NCBI GenBank assembly: GCA_041170785.1
Contig: JBEDND010000053.1
Span: 1 to 5,457 of the forward strand
Direction of reading: 5' to 3'
From: REEB481 sp041170785
GTDB lineage: Bacteria > Bacteroidota > Bacteroidia > NS11-12g > UBA955
Length of the DNA stretch: 5,457 bases
Positions within the stretch are counted from its first letter, which is position 1; every line of letters starts with the position of its first letter. The notes under the pieces were generated by a model, which was not told where the DNA came from, made no database searches, and worked only from the letters and a program-made list of their open reading frames with translations. Both the position numbers and the translations under genes were made by a program. Of the stretch, positions 1 to 5,457 are shown piece after piece.

Positions 1-188
1 GTTAATGCAAACAACGTATGGTCTTTGCCGATGCCTACGTTATTTCCGGGATGATGCTTGGTACCGCGCTGACGAACAATAATGTTGCCTGCGATAACTT
101 TTTGCCCCCCGAAGATTTTCACGCCCAAACGTTTGCTGTGCGATTCGCGTCCGTTTTTACTACTGCCTGCGCCTTTTTTGTGTGCCAT
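1..188 (-). CDS. rpmA: 50S ribosomal protein bL27, 3' end cut by the window edge
   Basis: This is bL27, a small basic protein of the large ribosomal subunit whose N-terminal tail reaches towards the peptidyl transferase centre and contacts tRNA. Reading the minus strand from the ATG at 188, the product begins MAHKKGAGSSKNGRESHSKR and continues through the family core (LGVKIFGG, then VIAGNIIVRQRGTK, HHPGNNVGIGKDHTLFAL). 62 codons are visible; a full bL27 is about 85 residues, so roughly the last quarter lies outside. The MAHKK start has no N-terminal extension of the kind that is cleaved off in Firmicutes. The gene lies 20 bases after rplU, and the spacer ends in an A-rich run directly before the ATG with only a weak purine stretch, as is common in Bacteroidota. 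It is very probably co-transcribed with rplU. Identification is secure; only the C-terminus is unseen. Confidence 0.97.
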   Translation of the reverse strand, partial: MAHKKGAGSSKNGRESHSKRLGVKIFGGQKVIAGNIIVRQRGTKHHPGNNVGIGKDHTLFAL

Positions 189-208
189 TTTTTTATTCTC
201 TTTAAGCG

Positions 209-520
209 TTAAGCCTTGATGGATTCAATCTGAATGCGGGTGAATTGCTGACGGTGTCCGCGCTTTACAGCGTAGCCTTTGCGCCTTTTCTTTTTAAACA
301 CCAAAACTTTATCACCCTTAACGTGGCTGAGCACTTTGGCTTCAACGCTACTGCCGCTGATTACCGGAGTTCCAACCTTGGTTTGGCCGTTATTTTCTAC
401 TAGCAAAACACGGTCGAAGGAAACCTTTGAACCTTCTTCCGCGGCCAGTCTGTGAACATAAATGGACTGATTTTCAGCCACCTTGAACTGCTTGCCTGCT
501 ATTTCTACAACTGCGTACAT
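209..520 (-). CDS. rplU: 50S ribosomal protein bL21
   Basis: bL21 is a 23S rRNA-binding protein of the large ribosomal subunit. The product is 103 residues, the usual length (E. coli L21 is also 103). It starts MYAVVEIAGKQFKV, the conserved N-terminus. The basic C-terminal signature VFKKKRRKGYAVKRGHRQ followed by FTRIQIESI is clear. An ATG in frame 21 bases further upstream (541) would add seven residues (MRPHFSN) not found in the family. That ATG also overlaps the -7 promoter element at 539-546, so I chose 520. No clear Shine-Dalgarno sequence precedes the ATG. rpmA follows after 20 bases, the near-universal rplU-rpmA order. Nothing is odd about the protein. Confidence 0.97.
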   Translation of the reverse strand: MYAVVEIAGKQFKVAENQSIYVHRLAAEEGSKVSFDRVLLVENNGQTKVGTPVISGSSVEAKVLSHVKGDKVLVFKKKRRKGYAVKRGHRQQFTRIQIESIKA

Positions 521-538
521 GTTCGAAAAATGAGGGCG

Positions 539-570
539 CAAACTTAGTGCTTATTTCTCCAAAAATCAAA
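539..570 (-). promoter_or_regulatory. Bacteroidota-type promoter for rplU-rpmA
   Basis: On the minus strand, TTTG (567-570) is followed after exactly 20 bases by TAAGTTTG (539-546). This fits the published Bacteroides consensus of TTTG at -33 and TAnnTTTG at -7, recognised by the primary sigma factor of this phylum, with no mismatch. The predicted transcription start is near 532-535, giving an untranslated leader of only about 12-15 bases before the rplU ATG at 520. That leaves no room for a structured leader controlling the ribosomal genes from this promoter. Match and spacing are seen directly; activity is inferred. Confidence 0.75.
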
Positions 571-662
571 GTTCTCCCGGAAAAACCTTCACCGTGCGGC
601 AAATAAAAACAACCTGGAGCCGTTTAAGGCATAACAGCGACAGCAATGTGGAAATATTCGGG

Positions 663-693
663 TTTCCGAAGCTACGGCTGAGTTTTACTTTTG
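663..693 (+). promoter_or_regulatory. Candidate Bacteroidota promoter for the barrel-protein operon
   Basis: TACTTTTG at 686-693 is an exact match to the TAnnTTTG -7 element. TTTC at 663-666 lies 19 bases upstream, a one-mismatch match to the -33 TTTG. The predicted transcription start is around 697-700, almost on the ATG at 701, so the first message would be leaderless or nearly so. It points away from the rplU promoter, and the rest of the 521-700 intergenic region shows no other element I can support. The -33 mismatch and the very close start codon keep confidence moderate. Confidence 0.5.
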
Positions 694-700
694 AACAGCG

Positions 701-2314
701 ATGAACATCCGTCGATTATGCTTATGCACTGCCCTCCTGCCCTCTGTGCTCTTAGGCCAGGATACTATTAACCGCATTGATCCAATCGGGGTTCAGGTAA
801 CTTATGAACCCAACCTTCGCGATGCACGGAAAATTGACCTCATCCCCGAAACAGAAAGACGGAAATTTGATATTCCGCGACTTACCTACACGATTTATCC
901 TGTTCAGTGGGATGCGCGCAGGGTGGTGAAGGTACAGGCACCTTCCAAAATGAAGGTAAGTGGAGACAGCAGCGGAACAGCTAATTATGCCAAGGCTGGT
1001 TATGGACTGAATAACTTTAAGCACCTGGGCGTGTATTTGGCGAACAAACCCAATAATAAGTATAGTTATGGCATCAAGCTGCACCACCTGAGTGCCGATC
1101 AGAATAAGAGCAGCAGAGACTTCTCAGACAACAACATCCTGTTAAGCGGCAGCCGTTTTTTCAACCGAAGCAGTTTTACCGGACTGGTATCGTACGACCG
1201 AAATATGATTCGTTATTACGGCATGGATACCACCTTCACGGCAGAAGGCGTGGAAACCAAGAAAATTGCTGATGCATGGAGGTTCTCCAGCAAATATGAA
1301 AGCAAAGAACTGGGGAAAAAAGCTGGCTTTCATGCGGGTTTCTCCTTCAACCAGTTCGCCACAAATCTGAACCAAAGTGAAGCCGAAATCAGTGCAGATG
1401 CGGGTGTCCAAAAACACCTGAAACATGGTGCCCTGTTCGGTACTGTTGGTGTGCGATCCCTGAACATCAGCCAAGATACCCTGGAACAAAAGGTGTTTAT
1501 TTTTGATGTCCGGCCATCATACACCTTTCAAAAGAAGAAAACAATGGTCAAGGTGGGCTTCAACGCCAGTTACCTTGCGGAAGGTGCCGCGCAGAATTTT
1601 TACATAAACCCAACAGTTTACGCAACTTATGAACTGATGCCCGATGCTGTTCATGTATTCGGAGGCATTTCAGGTGGGCTGGAAGCCAATTCTTTAAGTC
1701 GGATGAATGTGATGAATCCTTTCATTTACGACAGTGTAGAGATTCGCCAAACCTATGAAGGCTTCTCTGTTTATGGTGGCGCCAAAGGAAAAATCACCAA
1801 CAACAGCGAATTCAAAATCACCCTTTCACACAGAAGCATGAACAATATGCCCCTGTTCATCAATTCGGGTGATTCTTTAAACAGTTTTATTCCTGTTTAC
1901 GAAAGTGTGGGAATTACCCGATTGAATCCGGAACTGCGTTTTGGCATTGGCGAGCAATTCAAACTAGCCCTGAGCGCAAATTTAAATGCGTACACCCTAG
2001 AATCTGGTGGAAGAGCCTGGCAACTGCCCAATGCTGAATTCAACCTTAATGCAAGCTACCTTATCGGGAATAAATTGCGCATGGCTGCGCTTGTCACCGG
2101 CATGGGTTCGCGTTATCAACAGATTTACCTGAAGCAAAACAACCTGAAGGTGAAAGGTTTTCTGGATGCAAACATCATGGCAGATTATAAACTCAGTACG
2201 CATTTTCGTGTGTGGCTTACCCTGGCAAACATGACCAGCAATGCCTATCAATTCTGGTATCGCTATCCACGCTACGGTTTCACCGCACTTGGTGGCCTCG
2301 CCATTTCATTCTGA
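701..2314 (+). CDS. Outer-membrane beta-barrel protein, TonB-receptor-like but without a plug domain
   Basis: A secreted 537-residue protein that most resembles a family annotated in Bacteroidota as 'TonB-dependent receptor'. Residues 1-19 form a signal peptide (basic NIRR, then a hydrophobic stretch ending LLG), with the mature protein starting near QDT. Residues 31-49 carry a pattern V-x-V-x-Y-x-P-x-L-x-DA-x-KI-x-x-x-P that I recall from flavobacterial members. From about residue 95 on, the chain is made of alternating aromatic/polar strands of the outer-membrane barrel type, for example YGIKLHHLSA and WLTLANM. It ends in phenylalanine (LGGLAISF), the usual signal for insertion by the Bam machinery. 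Receptors normally have a plug of about 120-150 residues before the barrel; only about 75 residues are present here, with no plug motif I can see. Cargo is unknown. It is the first gene of a likely operon; the next gene starts 22 bases later. The start is fixed by the signal peptide; the next Met is about 80 residues in. Outer-membrane barrel: high confidence. Import function: low. Confidence 0.8.
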   Translation: MNIRRLCLCTALLPSVLLGQDTINRIDPIGVQVTYEPNLRDARKIDLIPETERRKFDIPRLTYTIYPVQWDARRVVKVQAPSKMKVSGDSSGTANYAKAGYGLNNFKHLGVYLANKPNNKYSYGIKLHHLSADQNKSSRDFSDNNILLSGSRFFNRSSFTGLVSYDRNMIRYYGMDTTFTAEGVETKKIADAWRFSSKYESKELGKKAGFHAGFSFNQFATNLNQSEAEISADAGVQKHLKHGALFGTVGVRSLNISQDTLEQKVFIFDVRPSYTFQKKKTMVKVGFNASYLAEGAAQNFYINPTVYATYELMPDAVHVFGGISGGLEANSLSRMNVMNPFIYDSVEIRQTYEGFSVYGGAKGKITNNSEFKITLSHRSMNNMPLFINSGDSLNSFIPVYESVGITRLNPELRFGIGEQFKLALSANLNAYTLESGGRAWQLPNAEFNLNASYLIGNKLRMAALVTGMGSRYQQIYLKQNNLKVKGFLDANIMADYKLSTHFRVWLTLANMTSNAYQFWYRYPRYGFTALGGLAISF

Positions 2315-2319
2315 TCACT

Positions 2320-2327
2320 TATCTTCG
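2320..2327 (+). promoter_or_regulatory. Possible internal -7 promoter element before the SPOR gene
   Basis: TATCTTCG matches TAnnTTTG with one mismatch, and its wider context TTATCTTCGCA resembles the TTATCTTTGCA form I recall as common upstream of Bacteroidota genes. It lies in the 22-base gap between the barrel gene and the ATG at 2337, nine bases before that ATG. No TTTG-like -33 element is found at the expected 19-21 base distance, where the sequence is GC-rich coding sequence. It may give extra transcription of the downstream genes or be chance. Confidence 0.3.
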
Positions 2328-2336
2328 CAGTTGCGC

Positions 2337-3356
2337 ATGAATGCTCATGAAAAATCCCTGATTTATTTTGTCGAAAAGCTGGTTCGGTGCCATGAGTGTG
2401 TGGTTGTACCTGGACTTGGAGGCTTTATTACCCGGGATCACAGCGCATCCCTGAATAGATTTAATGGTCAGCTGAAACCGCAGAGCAGAACCATCTTCTT
2501 CAATGATATACTGCGCCAGGATGATGGTATTCTGTTGCAAACCATAAGCAGCGAACTGGGAATCCCATATTCCGAAGCCCAAGAGTTTGTGCATGCAGCT
2601 GTACAGGATTTATTGCGTCGCTGTGCTTCTCATGAACAACAGGCTTTTGGCATCTTAGGTTCTTTTTACCTGAACCAACACGACAAACTTTTCTTCCTTC
2701 CGTCGGTCACCTTGAACCTTTCAGACGCCTCCTATGGACTGAAACCAGTGCCCTTGGAAGCGGTGGTAGAAACGCTGACCCAAGCAATCAGAAAACCCAT
2801 TGCAACACAGGTAATATCAACCCCAACAACCGCTACAGCCGCAACAATTTCAATTGAGCCGGAAGCGGAATACGCAATCAAACGAACACAAGTATGGAAG
2901 GTGGCTGCTGCAGTTGCCATCCTGAGTTTGAGCACGGCGGCGGGAATTCGAATTACTCATTTCCTCCGGAAAGACCAGCAGCCCGCAGTAGCTGCTGCAT
3001 CAATAAACCCGGAAGCTCCAAGTGCGCCGCTCAAAGAAGCAATAGCTGCAAAAGCTGTCCAACCTTTGATTGCTCCGAAATCGGTATCCAAAACAGAAGC
3101 GAAGCAATCCGCAGAAAAACAAGGATACTACAAGGTAATTGCAGCCTGTTTCATCACAGAAAAAGCTGCCATTGAAGAGTTGAAAAGGCTCGCCGCTCTT
3201 GGAATCAGCGCAAACATTGGACGACCTAACAGCAGTGCCCTATACCGGGTAATTGTAGGTGAAGCCACTACTCCGCAGGAAGCAGCAAATTTTGCGACTA
3301 CCTTCACACGCGCCCACAAAATAAGAGCCAGGGTTGAACTGCTTCGTTTACCTTAA
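2337..3356 (+). CDS. HU-CCDC81 and SPOR domain membrane protein
   Basis: A 339-residue single-pass inner-membrane protein. Residues 1 to about 125 match the HU-CCDC81 region of Bacteroidota proteins, an HU-like fold: the signature VVVPGLGGFI is at 22-31 and the second half is marked by FFNDILRQDDG (54-64) and GILGSFYL (105-112). A Pro/Thr/Ala-rich segment (about 153-178) follows. A membrane helix, VWKVAAAVAILSLSTAAGI, spans 186-204, flanked by KR on the N-terminal side and RK at 211-212. After an Ala/Pro-rich periplasmic linker (213-262) comes a SPOR domain at about 264-337 (YYKVIAACF, then LYRVIVGEATTPQEAANF). SPOR domains bind septal peptidoglycan stripped of stem peptides, so the protein probably sits at the division site with its HU-like part in the cytoplasm. 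I chose the ATG at 2337 because the domain begins at once (HEKSLIYFVEKLV); a longer reading from 2241 would overlap the barrel gene by 74 bases and add 32 unrelated residues. The next gene starts 23 bases downstream. Whether the HU-like part binds DNA is unknown. Confidence 0.87.
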   Translation: MNAHEKSLIYFVEKLVRCHECVVVPGLGGFITRDHSASLNRFNGQLKPQSRTIFFNDILRQDDGILLQTISSELGIPYSEAQEFVHAAVQDLLRRCASHEQQAFGILGSFYLNQHDKLFFLPSVTLNLSDASYGLKPVPLEAVVETLTQAIRKPIATQVISTPTTATAATISIEPEAEYAIKRTQVWKVAAAVAILSLSTAAGIRITHFLRKDQQPAVAAASINPEAPSAPLKEAIAAKAVQPLIAPKSVSKTEAKQSAEKQGYYKVIAACFITEKAAIEELKRLAALGISANIGRPNSSALYRVIVGEATTPQEAANFATTFTRAHKIRARVELLRLP

Positions 3357-3363
3357 TCAAACC

Positions 3364-3369
3364 AAAGGA
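3364..3369 (+). promoter_or_regulatory. Shine-Dalgarno-like site of the TonB-like gene
   Basis: AAAGGA ends 10 bases before the ATG at 3380, a slightly long but plausible spacing. It is the clearest ribosome-binding sequence in the window; the other starts lack one. It supports the ATG at 3380 as the start. Bacteroidota ribosomes rely little on such sites, so its functional weight is uncertain. Confidence 0.4.
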
Positions 3370-3379
3370 ATAAGTATAC

Positions 3380-4195
3380 ATGGAACTGGAACGGAAAAAT
3401 GAGCTTGCGGCCATGGCCGGATCCATGAGCATCAGTGGTTTGTTAATCCTATTGCTGACCTTGATTGGTTTCACCACGCCCAACCCCCCTTTTCCTCAGG
3501 AACCCGGCGGATTGGAAATCAGCCTTGGTGAAGCCTATATGGGCGGGCCCGACGATGTGGCCGCGCGATTGGGTGGAGATTATAGCCCGGAACAAAGTGC
3601 TGCACCACTCACCGGTGGTGGTGATGATGTGCTCACTCAAGACGATCCAGAACCAACGGTTACACTCCCGCCAATCAACCCACCGCGGCGCGACAGACCC
3701 GCAGAGGTAGTGTCACATGATAAACCTCAGCCGGTGCAGCCTACTTCAGACCTTCCAAGTATCAATAGAAACAGAAATCGCGGCAACGGCCAGCAGGGAA
3801 TGGAAAACGGCGATCCAAACGGGACAGGTTTGAATGGACGAGGTGATGGCGTACAACGAGGGAACCAAGGTGATCCGCAAGGAACCGGTGATGACCCTAA
3901 TGGCGTGCGTGGTGGACTGATTGGAAACAGCACGTTCAGAGGAACACGGCCTTCCACCAACTTGCGCTCTCTAGGTGCCGATGGTGAAGGCAACATCATC
4001 GTACGCCTGAAAATAGATTGTAACGGGCAGGTTGTCGCCATCGAAGATACCGATGTTCGCGGAAGCACCTACAATGCTGTGGATCAGGATGAAATCGCAA
4101 GAATGCTGATCAGGAACCTTAAATTCACAGCCATTACCAACGGTGATTGTCCTCAGATTGGCCAAATTACCTTCCAGCTGAGAAGGGGTTACTAA
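3380..4195 (+). CDS. TonB-like energy transducer, C-terminal TonB domain
   Basis: A 271-residue protein matching the short TonB family that, as I recall, Bacteroidota usually encode between exbD and folC. TonB passes proton-motive energy from an ExbB/ExbD inner-membrane complex to outer-membrane transporters. After a short cytoplasmic start (MELERKNELAAMAG), a membrane helix covers about residues 15-31 (MSISGLLILLLTLIGF). It is followed by a Pro-rich stretch and EPGGLEISLGEA (41-52), which resembles the PP...EGG-I-x-x-x-xG segment I recall from these proteins. Residues 91-130 are Pro-rich and 131-179 Gly/Asn/Asp-rich, with the repeat GDPNGTG / GDPQGTG, forming a periplasm-spanning linker. Residues about 201-271 form the TonB C-terminal fold: GEGNIIVRLKIDCNGQVVAI, RGST, the helix EIARMLIRNLKF and a final strand GQITFQL. 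No classical YP motif is seen. The only two cysteines, 214 and 257, both lie in this domain. It sits 23 bases after the SPOR gene and 54 bases before folC. No exbB or exbD is adjacent in the window. Assignment is good at family level; an actual role in transport is inferred. Confidence 0.83.
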   Translation: MELERKNELAAMAGSMSISGLLILLLTLIGFTTPNPPFPQEPGGLEISLGEAYMGGPDDVAARLGGDYSPEQSAAPLTGGGDDVLTQDDPEPTVTLPPINPPRRDRPAEVVSHDKPQPVQPTSDLPSINRNRNRGNGQQGMENGDPNGTGLNGRGDGVQRGNQGDPQGTGDDPNGVRGGLIGNSTFRGTRPSTNLRSLGADGEGNIIVRLKIDCNGQVVAIEDTDVRGSTYNAVDQDEIARMLIRNLKFTAITNGDCPQIGQITFQLRRGY

Positions 4196-4249
4196 TCAAG
4201 GAATCATCCCAATTTTAGTAGCAACCTGCAGACAGTTTTTCTCTGCGCT

Positions 4250-5457
4250 ATGGTCTTAAATTCATACCAAGAAGCCTTAAATTACTTGTACGGCAGACTT
4301 CCCGTTTTTCAGCATCAGGGAGCCAGTGCCTATAAAAAAGACATTACAAACACCATATTGCTGAGCGAAGCCCTTGGTAATCCTGAACGCCAATTCAAAA
4401 GTATTCACATCGGAGGTACCAATGGGAAGGGTTCGGTATCAAGTATGCTTGCGGCCGTGTGTATTCGTCACGGAATGAAAACCGGCCTGTACACCTCTCC
4501 GCATCTAAAAGATTTCAAGGAACGCATCAGGATAGATGGATTGATGATTGACGAATGGTATGTTTTGGACTTTGTCAATAAAACCATTCCATTAATTGAA
4601 CGTATCAATCCCTCCTTTTTTGAACTCACCGTTGCCATGGCCTTTTCATGGTTTGCAGCGCAAAAGGTTGATATGGCCATTGTAGAAGTGGGACTGGGCG
4701 GAAGGTTAGATTCTACCAACATAATTACCCCGGAATTATCCGTAATCACAAATATTGGCTGGGATCATGCCGATTTACTGGGACCAAGTCTTACACATAT
4801 TGCCGCTGAAAAAGCGGGAATCATCAAGCCCAATACCCCGGTGGTCATCGGAGAATGGGATGAAATAAGTGCTCCTCTGTTTCTGAAGAAAAGTAGCGAT
4901 TGCAAGGCACCAATGCAGGTTGCTTCTGAAAACCCTGAATGGGCAGGTCGCACCTTCGAAGGCTCCCTGAAAGGCCGTTATCAGCAAAAAAATATGCGCA
5001 CCGTTTGGGAAGCGGTACGGATGCTTCAAAAATCAGGCTGGCACTTGGATGATGAACAAGTGCAGCAAGCGTTGAATCAGGTTTCGGAACTCAGCGGATT
5101 GCGCGGTCGTTGGGACATCCTTCAGCAGGAAGGACCGCAAATTGTAGCCGACACAGCACATAACGAACCCGGACTGCGCGAGGTAATGCAACAAATCGAA
5201 AGTTGTTCCTATCAAACCTTACACATGGTTTTGGGATTTGTAAAGGAAAAGGACCTGGAACGGATTCTTCCCTTATTTCCTCAATACGCCCAGTACTATT
5301 TCTGTAAACCAAGTTTGGAGCGCGGTTTGGACGCCACTGTGTTGCAGGCACAATTTGGGGCCTCGGGGTTATTTGGGAAAGCTTACGCAAGTGTGGCAGA
5401 GGCGGTTCAGGCAGCCAAATCCAATGCCGGTTTGCAAGACTTCATCTATATTGGCGG
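4250..5457 (+). CDS. folC: Folylpolyglutamate synthase / dihydrofolate synthase, 3' end cut by the window edge
   Basis: FolC is a cytoplasmic Mur-ligase-type enzyme that uses ATP to join glutamate to dihydropteroate (making dihydrofolate) and to extend the polyglutamate tail of folates. 402 codons are open from the ATG at 4250 to the right edge. Motifs in order: IHIGGTNGKGS (53-62), the ATP-binding P-loop with K60; YTSPHL (81-86); FFELTVAMAF (123-132), whose Glu is the usual metal/catalytic residue; VEVGLGGRLDSTN (145-157); TNIGWDHADLLG (168-179), with metal-ligand type H173; AAEKAGIIK (185-193), with K188 at the position carbamylated in characterised FolC enzymes; GRWD (286-289); and DTAHNEPGL (301-309), starting the C-terminal domain. 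The last visible residues, FIYIG, lead into the usual GGS segment, so about 20-35 residues are missing. The start is supported by the family N-terminus YQEALNYLYGRLPVFQHQG; there is no in-frame alternative just upstream and no clear ribosome-binding site. It is probably the last-read gene of the operon beginning at 701. Confidence 0.96.
   Translation, partial: MVLNSYQEALNYLYGRLPVFQHQGASAYKKDITNTILLSEALGNPERQFKSIHIGGTNGKGSVSSMLAAVCIRHGMKTGLYTSPHLKDFKERIRIDGLMIDEWYVLDFVNKTIPLIERINPSFFELTVAMAFSWFAAQKVDMAIVEVGLGGRLDSTNIITPELSVITNIGWDHADLLGPSLTHIAAEKAGIIKPNTPVVIGEWDEISAPLFLKKSSDCKAPMQVASENPEWAGRTFEGSLKGRYQQKNMRTVWEAVRMLQKSGWHLDDEQVQQALNQVSELSGLRGRWDILQQEGPQIVADTAHNEPGLREVMQQIESCSYQTLHMVLGFVKEKDLERILPLFPQYAQYYFCKPSLERGLDATVLQAQFGASGLFGKAYASVAEAVQAAKSNAGLQDFIYIG

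Noticed and set aside
18..212. Open reading frame on the plus strand across rpmA
   Set aside because: It is antisense to a clear bL27 gene, has no recognisable domain, and is explained by the opposite-strand coding sequence.
521..541. Longer bL21 start at 541 adding seven residues
   Set aside because: bL21 homologues start at MYAVVEI, and the longer start would overlap the -7 promoter element at 539-546.
1142..1489. Long reading frame antisense to the barrel gene, plus several others on the minus strand between 752 and 4165
   Set aside because: They lack family motifs and lie wholly antisense to genes with clear signal peptides or domains; they reflect codon composition of the sense genes.
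2241..2336. Longer start for the HU-CCDC81/SPOR gene overlapping the barrel gene
   Set aside because: The extra 32 residues look like out-of-frame translation of the barrel's conserved C-terminus; the domain starts right after the ATG at 2337.
3465..3710. Second plus-strand frame inside the TonB-like gene
   Set aside because: It lies within the Pro/Gly-rich part in another frame, shows no domain, and the TonB frame has helix, linker and C-terminal fold in order.
4227..4247. Inverted repeat GCAGA / TCTGC in the tonB-folC gap, considered as a terminator or attenuator
   Set aside because: The stem is five base pairs with a nine-base loop and no T-run after it; too weak to support a call, and folC is likely co-transcribed.
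4237..4247. TTTTCTCTGCG just before folC as a -7 promoter element
   Set aside because: It lacks the TA of TAnnTTTG and has no matching -33 element; similarity to the other start-proximal motifs is only partial.
1..5457. Search by eye for CRISPR repeats, insertion-sequence ends, tRNA genes and phage genes
   Set aside because: No regularly spaced repeats, transposase motifs, cloverleaf sequences or phage proteins were seen; the window is nearly filled by the genes listed.

Overview
The window looks like a chromosomal piece from a member of the Bacteroidota, most likely Flavobacteriales or a relative. Four things point there. (1) The plus-strand genes encode protein families I know mainly from this phylum: a plug-less TonB-receptor-like barrel, an HU-CCDC81/SPOR fusion, and a short TonB next to folC. 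(2) Promoter-like sequences match the Bacteroidota -33/-7 pattern (TTTG, then TAnnTTTG). (3) Most start codons lack a strong Shine-Dalgarno sequence. (4) GC content is moderate, slightly under half by eye. I cannot name a genus. I see no mobile element, CRISPR array, tRNA or rRNA.

Layout. On the minus strand, positions 520 to 1 hold rplU (bL21, complete) followed by rpmA (bL27, cut by the left edge), the usual ribosomal protein pair. They appear to be driven from a near-perfect Bacteroidota promoter at 539-570. A 180-base divergent intergenic region (521-700) separates them from the plus-strand block and also holds a candidate promoter facing right (663-693).

The plus-strand block runs from 701 to the right edge with gaps of 22, 23 and 54 bases, so it is probably one operon. 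It encodes: (a) a 537-residue secreted outer-membrane beta-barrel that resembles the barrel part of TonB-dependent receptors but has no plug domain; (b) a 339-residue inner-membrane protein with a cytoplasmic HU-CCDC81 region, one membrane helix and a periplasmic SPOR domain; (c) a 271-residue TonB-like energy transducer with one membrane helix, a Gly/Asn-rich periplasmic linker and a short C-terminal TonB domain, without ExbB/ExbD genes beside it in the window; and (d) folC, which is cut by the right edge about 20-35 residues short of the usual end.

Together, the first three proteins would span cytoplasm, inner membrane, peptidoglycan and outer membrane. A shared envelope role (outer-membrane energisation, or coupling of the outer membrane to septal peptidoglycan) is a reasonable inference but not demonstrated. 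FolC is a housekeeping folate enzyme that, as I recall, commonly follows tonB in this phylum. The most unusual items are the trans-envelope gene set, the TonB without adjacent ExbB/ExbD, and promoter elements lying only a few bases before start codons.
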